Assembly (NCBI GenBank): GCA_023145125.1 | Contig: JAGLEK010000227.1 | Location: forward strand, 1 to 7,812 | Direction: 5' to 3' | Source of the DNA: Bacteroidales bacterium | GTDB lineage: Bacteria; Bacteroidota; Bacteroidia; Bacteroidales; B18-G4 | DNA: 7,812 bases | In this document: positions 6,377 through 7,812 of the stretch, in pieces | Layout of the letters: each line of letters opens with the position of its first letter | How positions within the stretch are numbered: the first letter of the stretch is position 1 | The notes under the pieces: model-generated | The model's database searches: none | Seen by the model: only the letters and a program-made list of their open reading frames with translations | What the model was told of the DNA's origin: nothing | Made by a program: the position numbers and the translations under genes

Positions 6377-6954
6377 CTCTCTCCTATCCCCAGCATGCTA
6401 TTGATCCTACCTTTATCAAATCCAACAATGATCTTTCCGTCGACAGCCATTTGTGGTACGCCTTGCTGTCCGCTGCGCCTGACCATTGCTTCTGCGGCTG
6501 ACTGGTCGCGGGAAACATCCACATCGGTGAACCTGATCCCGTTCTTTCTTAAATATGTCTTCAGTGTAGTGCACCATGAACATGATGGTGTTGAATACAC
6601 AGTAACACTTTTCGCAGGCTTGCCGGGATCGGCAGAAACTGCCACAACAGCACTTTCAAAGATCGAATTAAAAAAGCCGGGGTGGTGGCATCCTTTCACC
6701 ACATTCCGGAATTCCCCTTTTTCAAAAACGATCATTGCCGGAGCAGTTGTTATATTATATTGGGTGTGTATATCCCTGACAAGGTTGGTATCTGCCACGA
6801 AGGCGTGCACCTCCTCGTTTTCTTTCAGCGCTGCTGACATATTTTCATATGCGCACTTGCTCTGCTCCGATCCTTTTTTATATAGGAGCAGGAATGCTTT
6901 ATCAAGGTTGTCAATGCTTTTGAGCAATTCCTCGTGTGATCTTACTTCTATCAT
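6367..6954 (-). CDS. Thioredoxin-like / glutaredoxin two-domain protein
   Basis: From the ATG at 6954 this is 195 residues. Residues 1-105 look like a thioredoxin fold: MIEVRSHEELLKSI, then FLLLYKKGSEQSKC with a single Cys (C34) where the CxxC pair would be, and the cis-Pro strand TTAPAMIVFEKGEF (69-82). A short linker leads to a glutaredoxin/NrdH-like domain: SVTVYSTPSCSWC (116-128, active-site C125 and C128), GVPQM (165-169, cis-Pro) and GKIIVGFDKGRINSML (173-188). The second domain should be redox-active and reduce disulfides; the first may be structural or bind a partner. An in-frame ATG at 6987 would add MFLDSICENCI, which includes another CxxC. I prefer 6954 because the fold begins there, but neither start has a clear ribosome site. 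The last codons come from a heptamer array. Confidence 0.85.
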   Translation of the reverse strand: MIEVRSHEELLKSIDNLDKAFLLLYKKGSEQSKCAYENMSAALKENEEVHAFVADTNLVRDIHTQYNITTAPAMIVFEKGEFRNVVKGCHHPGFFNSIFESAVVAVSADPGKPAKSVTVYSTPSCSWCTTLKTYLRKNGIRFTDVDVSRDQSAAEAMVRRSGQQGVPQMAVDGKIIVGFDKGRINSMLGIGESRQ

Positions 6955-7050
6955 TATGCAGTTTTCACAGATTGAATCAAGGAACATGCCAAGGGATGCT
7001 ATTTAGAAAGGATTCCGGATAAGGGTGGAATTACTGACATTATTGCAGTA

Positions 7051-7073
7051 TAAATGGTTAAATGGTTAAATGG
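7051..7073. repeat. TTAAATGG octamer repeats
   Basis: Three units are visible: TAAATGG, TTAAATGG and TTAAATGG, followed by a degenerate CTACAAAGG. The same words occur inverted at 4563-4580. They lie upstream of the redox gene, far enough from its start that no promoter role is evident. Confidence 0.6.
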
Positions 7074-7179
7074 CTACAAAGGCATCAGGGCACAGTCTCC
7101 AACGCCTGTAAACACCAGAAACCAATTATAACTTAGTTTGCAGAGAAAAGAGGGGGATGGTAGGGGGTGACTATGATTT

Positions 7180-7291
7180 ATAACGGTTTGCGTTATGAAT
7201 AGTTGCCGATTGCGGGGTGCTAATCTGTTAAGTTGCACTCAATTTAATGCGGGCTGCAATCCTTAATTTTACTGCATTTCCGGCAATTATT
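7180..7291. other. Structured 3' flank of the NYN gene: small hairpin plus long imperfect inverted repeat
   Basis: A 6-bp hairpin ATAACG-GTTTG-CGTTAT (7180-7196) is followed by AATAGTTGCCG (7198-7208). That segment pairs, with one mismatch, with CGGCAATTATT (7281-7291). Nested inside, GATTGC (7208-7213) pairs with GCAATC (7256-7261). The outer right arm overlaps the stop codon of the NYN gene (7287-7289). It could be a transcription end structure or a recombination-type site. Nothing else recognisable, and no gene, lies in 6988-7286. Confidence 0.4.
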
Positions 7292-7812
7292 TATGAGCGC
7301 GTATTATGCGCTTTTCTTTATTTCTAACATAAATCAACTTATACCTACCTTTTTGGCTTTCTCTTTGCTCAATTTCAAATTTTCCGGTCGACTTGATCAA
7401 TGGAGTCAACTTTTGAAAACCATAGTTTCTAGGATCAAAATTAGGTCGTTTCTTTTGCAATAAGCTTCCAACATCTCCTAAAAAAGCCCATCCTTCATCA
7501 TCCGATAAATCTGTAATTGTAGTTGCAATTAATTTAATTTCCTTCAAACTAATTTTATCGAATGTTTCCTTGTCCAATTCCTTCTCATCCTCAGAATCTT
7601 TTTCTTTTGTTTTAGTTTTCAGGATTTCAATGTATATAAATTTGTCACACGCCACAATAAATGGATTTGGTGTCTTTTTTTCTCCAATCCCAATTACCTG
7701 CATACCAGCCTCTCTTAAACGAGTAGCTAACCTGGTAAAATCACTATCACTTGATACTATGCAAAATCCATTCACTTTTTCTGAATATAAAATATCCATA
7801 GCATCAATTATC
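7287..7812 (-). CDS. NYN (PIN-like) domain protein with C-terminal LOTUS/OST-HTH domain, 5' end outside window
   Basis: The frame stays open to the right edge (IIDA precedes the Met at 7799), so the true start is outside and that Met is internal. Numbering from it, the visible NYN part is MDILYSEKVNGFCIVSSDSDFTRLATRLREAGMQVIGIGEKKTPNPFIVACDKFIYIE. It has the acidic residues D18 and D20 in SSDSDF and the NPF-ACD-F signature of LabA/DUF88-type proteins. A charged linker (61-80) leads to a LOTUS/OST-HTH-like domain at about 84-158, with EGWAFLGDVGSLLQKKRPNF and DPRNYGFQKLTPLI. NYN domains have the PIN nuclease fold, and LOTUS domains bind RNA in known cases. An RNA-processing or RNA-binding role is inferred. 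The gene looks clearly more A/T-rich than the genes to its left. Its target is unknown. Confidence 0.88.
   Translation of the reverse strand, partial: IIDAMDILYSEKVNGFCIVSSDSDFTRLATRLREAGMQVIGIGEKKTPNPFIVACDKFIYIEILKTKTKEKDSEDEKELDKETFDKISLKEIKLIATTITDLSDDEGWAFLGDVGSLLQKKRPNFDPRNYGFQKLTPLIKSTGKFEIEQRESQKGRYKLIYVRNKEKRIIRAHK

Noticed and set aside
6284..7006. Plus-strand open frame of 240 codons overlapping the redox gene
   Set aside because: It is longer than the real gene, but its first part is translated heptamer repeat and the rest is the antisense of clear thioredoxin/glutaredoxin motifs. It resembles no protein family.
7074..7179. tRNA or other small RNA gene in the gap upstream of the redox gene
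   Set aside because: No cloverleaf arms, CCA end or T-loop sequence could be found; the stretch shows no convincing structure.
7180..7291. Integron attC site after the NYN gene
   Set aside because: The folded structure is suggestive, but the GTTRRRY/RYYYAAC core pair is not clearly present and no integrase is in the window, so it is kept only as a possibility.

Overview
The window most likely comes from a chromosome of a Bacteroidota member, probably of the Bacteroidales/Marinilabiliales type. This is inferred from protein resemblance (a DPP III with the HECLGH zinc motif known from Bacteroides, and an IS200-like/RAYT transposase of a style common in this phylum), from matches to the Bacteroidota -7 promoter consensus TAnnTTTG, and from the lack of clear Shine-Dalgarno sites before the genes. 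No taxonomic search could be run.

Left part (1-3762): a CapD/FlaA1-type membrane nucleotide-sugar enzyme, cut off by the window edge, reads leftward. It is divergent from a rightward pair: gcvT (glycine cleavage T-protein) and, 17 nt after it, a dipeptidyl-peptidase III with a lipoprotein signal. Facing TAnnTTTG-type boxes lie in the 113-nt divergent gap.

Middle part (3765-4511): a compact mobile unit, about 750 bp, sits 2 nt past the DPP III stop codon. It holds a REP-associated (Y1/HUH) tyrosine transposase. On each side is a 51-nt end made of two hairpins. The two ends are inverted relative to each other, align without gaps, and differ at five base pairs by compensatory changes. This is the most distinctive structure in the window.

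Right part (4604-7812): four leftward genes: a PAPS-type sulfotransferase, a stand-alone GroES-like protein without a neighbouring groEL, a two-domain thioredoxin-like/glutaredoxin protein, and a NYN (PIN-like) nuclease-fold protein with a C-terminal LOTUS/OST-HTH domain whose 5' end is outside the window. GroES and the redox protein are plausibly co-transcribed and both suggest protein or redox homeostasis. The other genes have no evident shared pathway.

The gaps between the right-hand genes are filled with short tandem words of 7-8 nt (ACTGGAT/ACTGCCT, TGAAATC, AGGTGCA, TTAAATGG). One set forms a near-perfect 22-bp hairpin, and another runs into the 3' end of a coding region. The NYN gene and the transposase look more A/T-rich than their neighbours. 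Apart from the transposase unit and perhaps the NYN gene, the region looks like ordinary core chromosome. I see no complete defence locus, CRISPR array, tRNA or rRNA.
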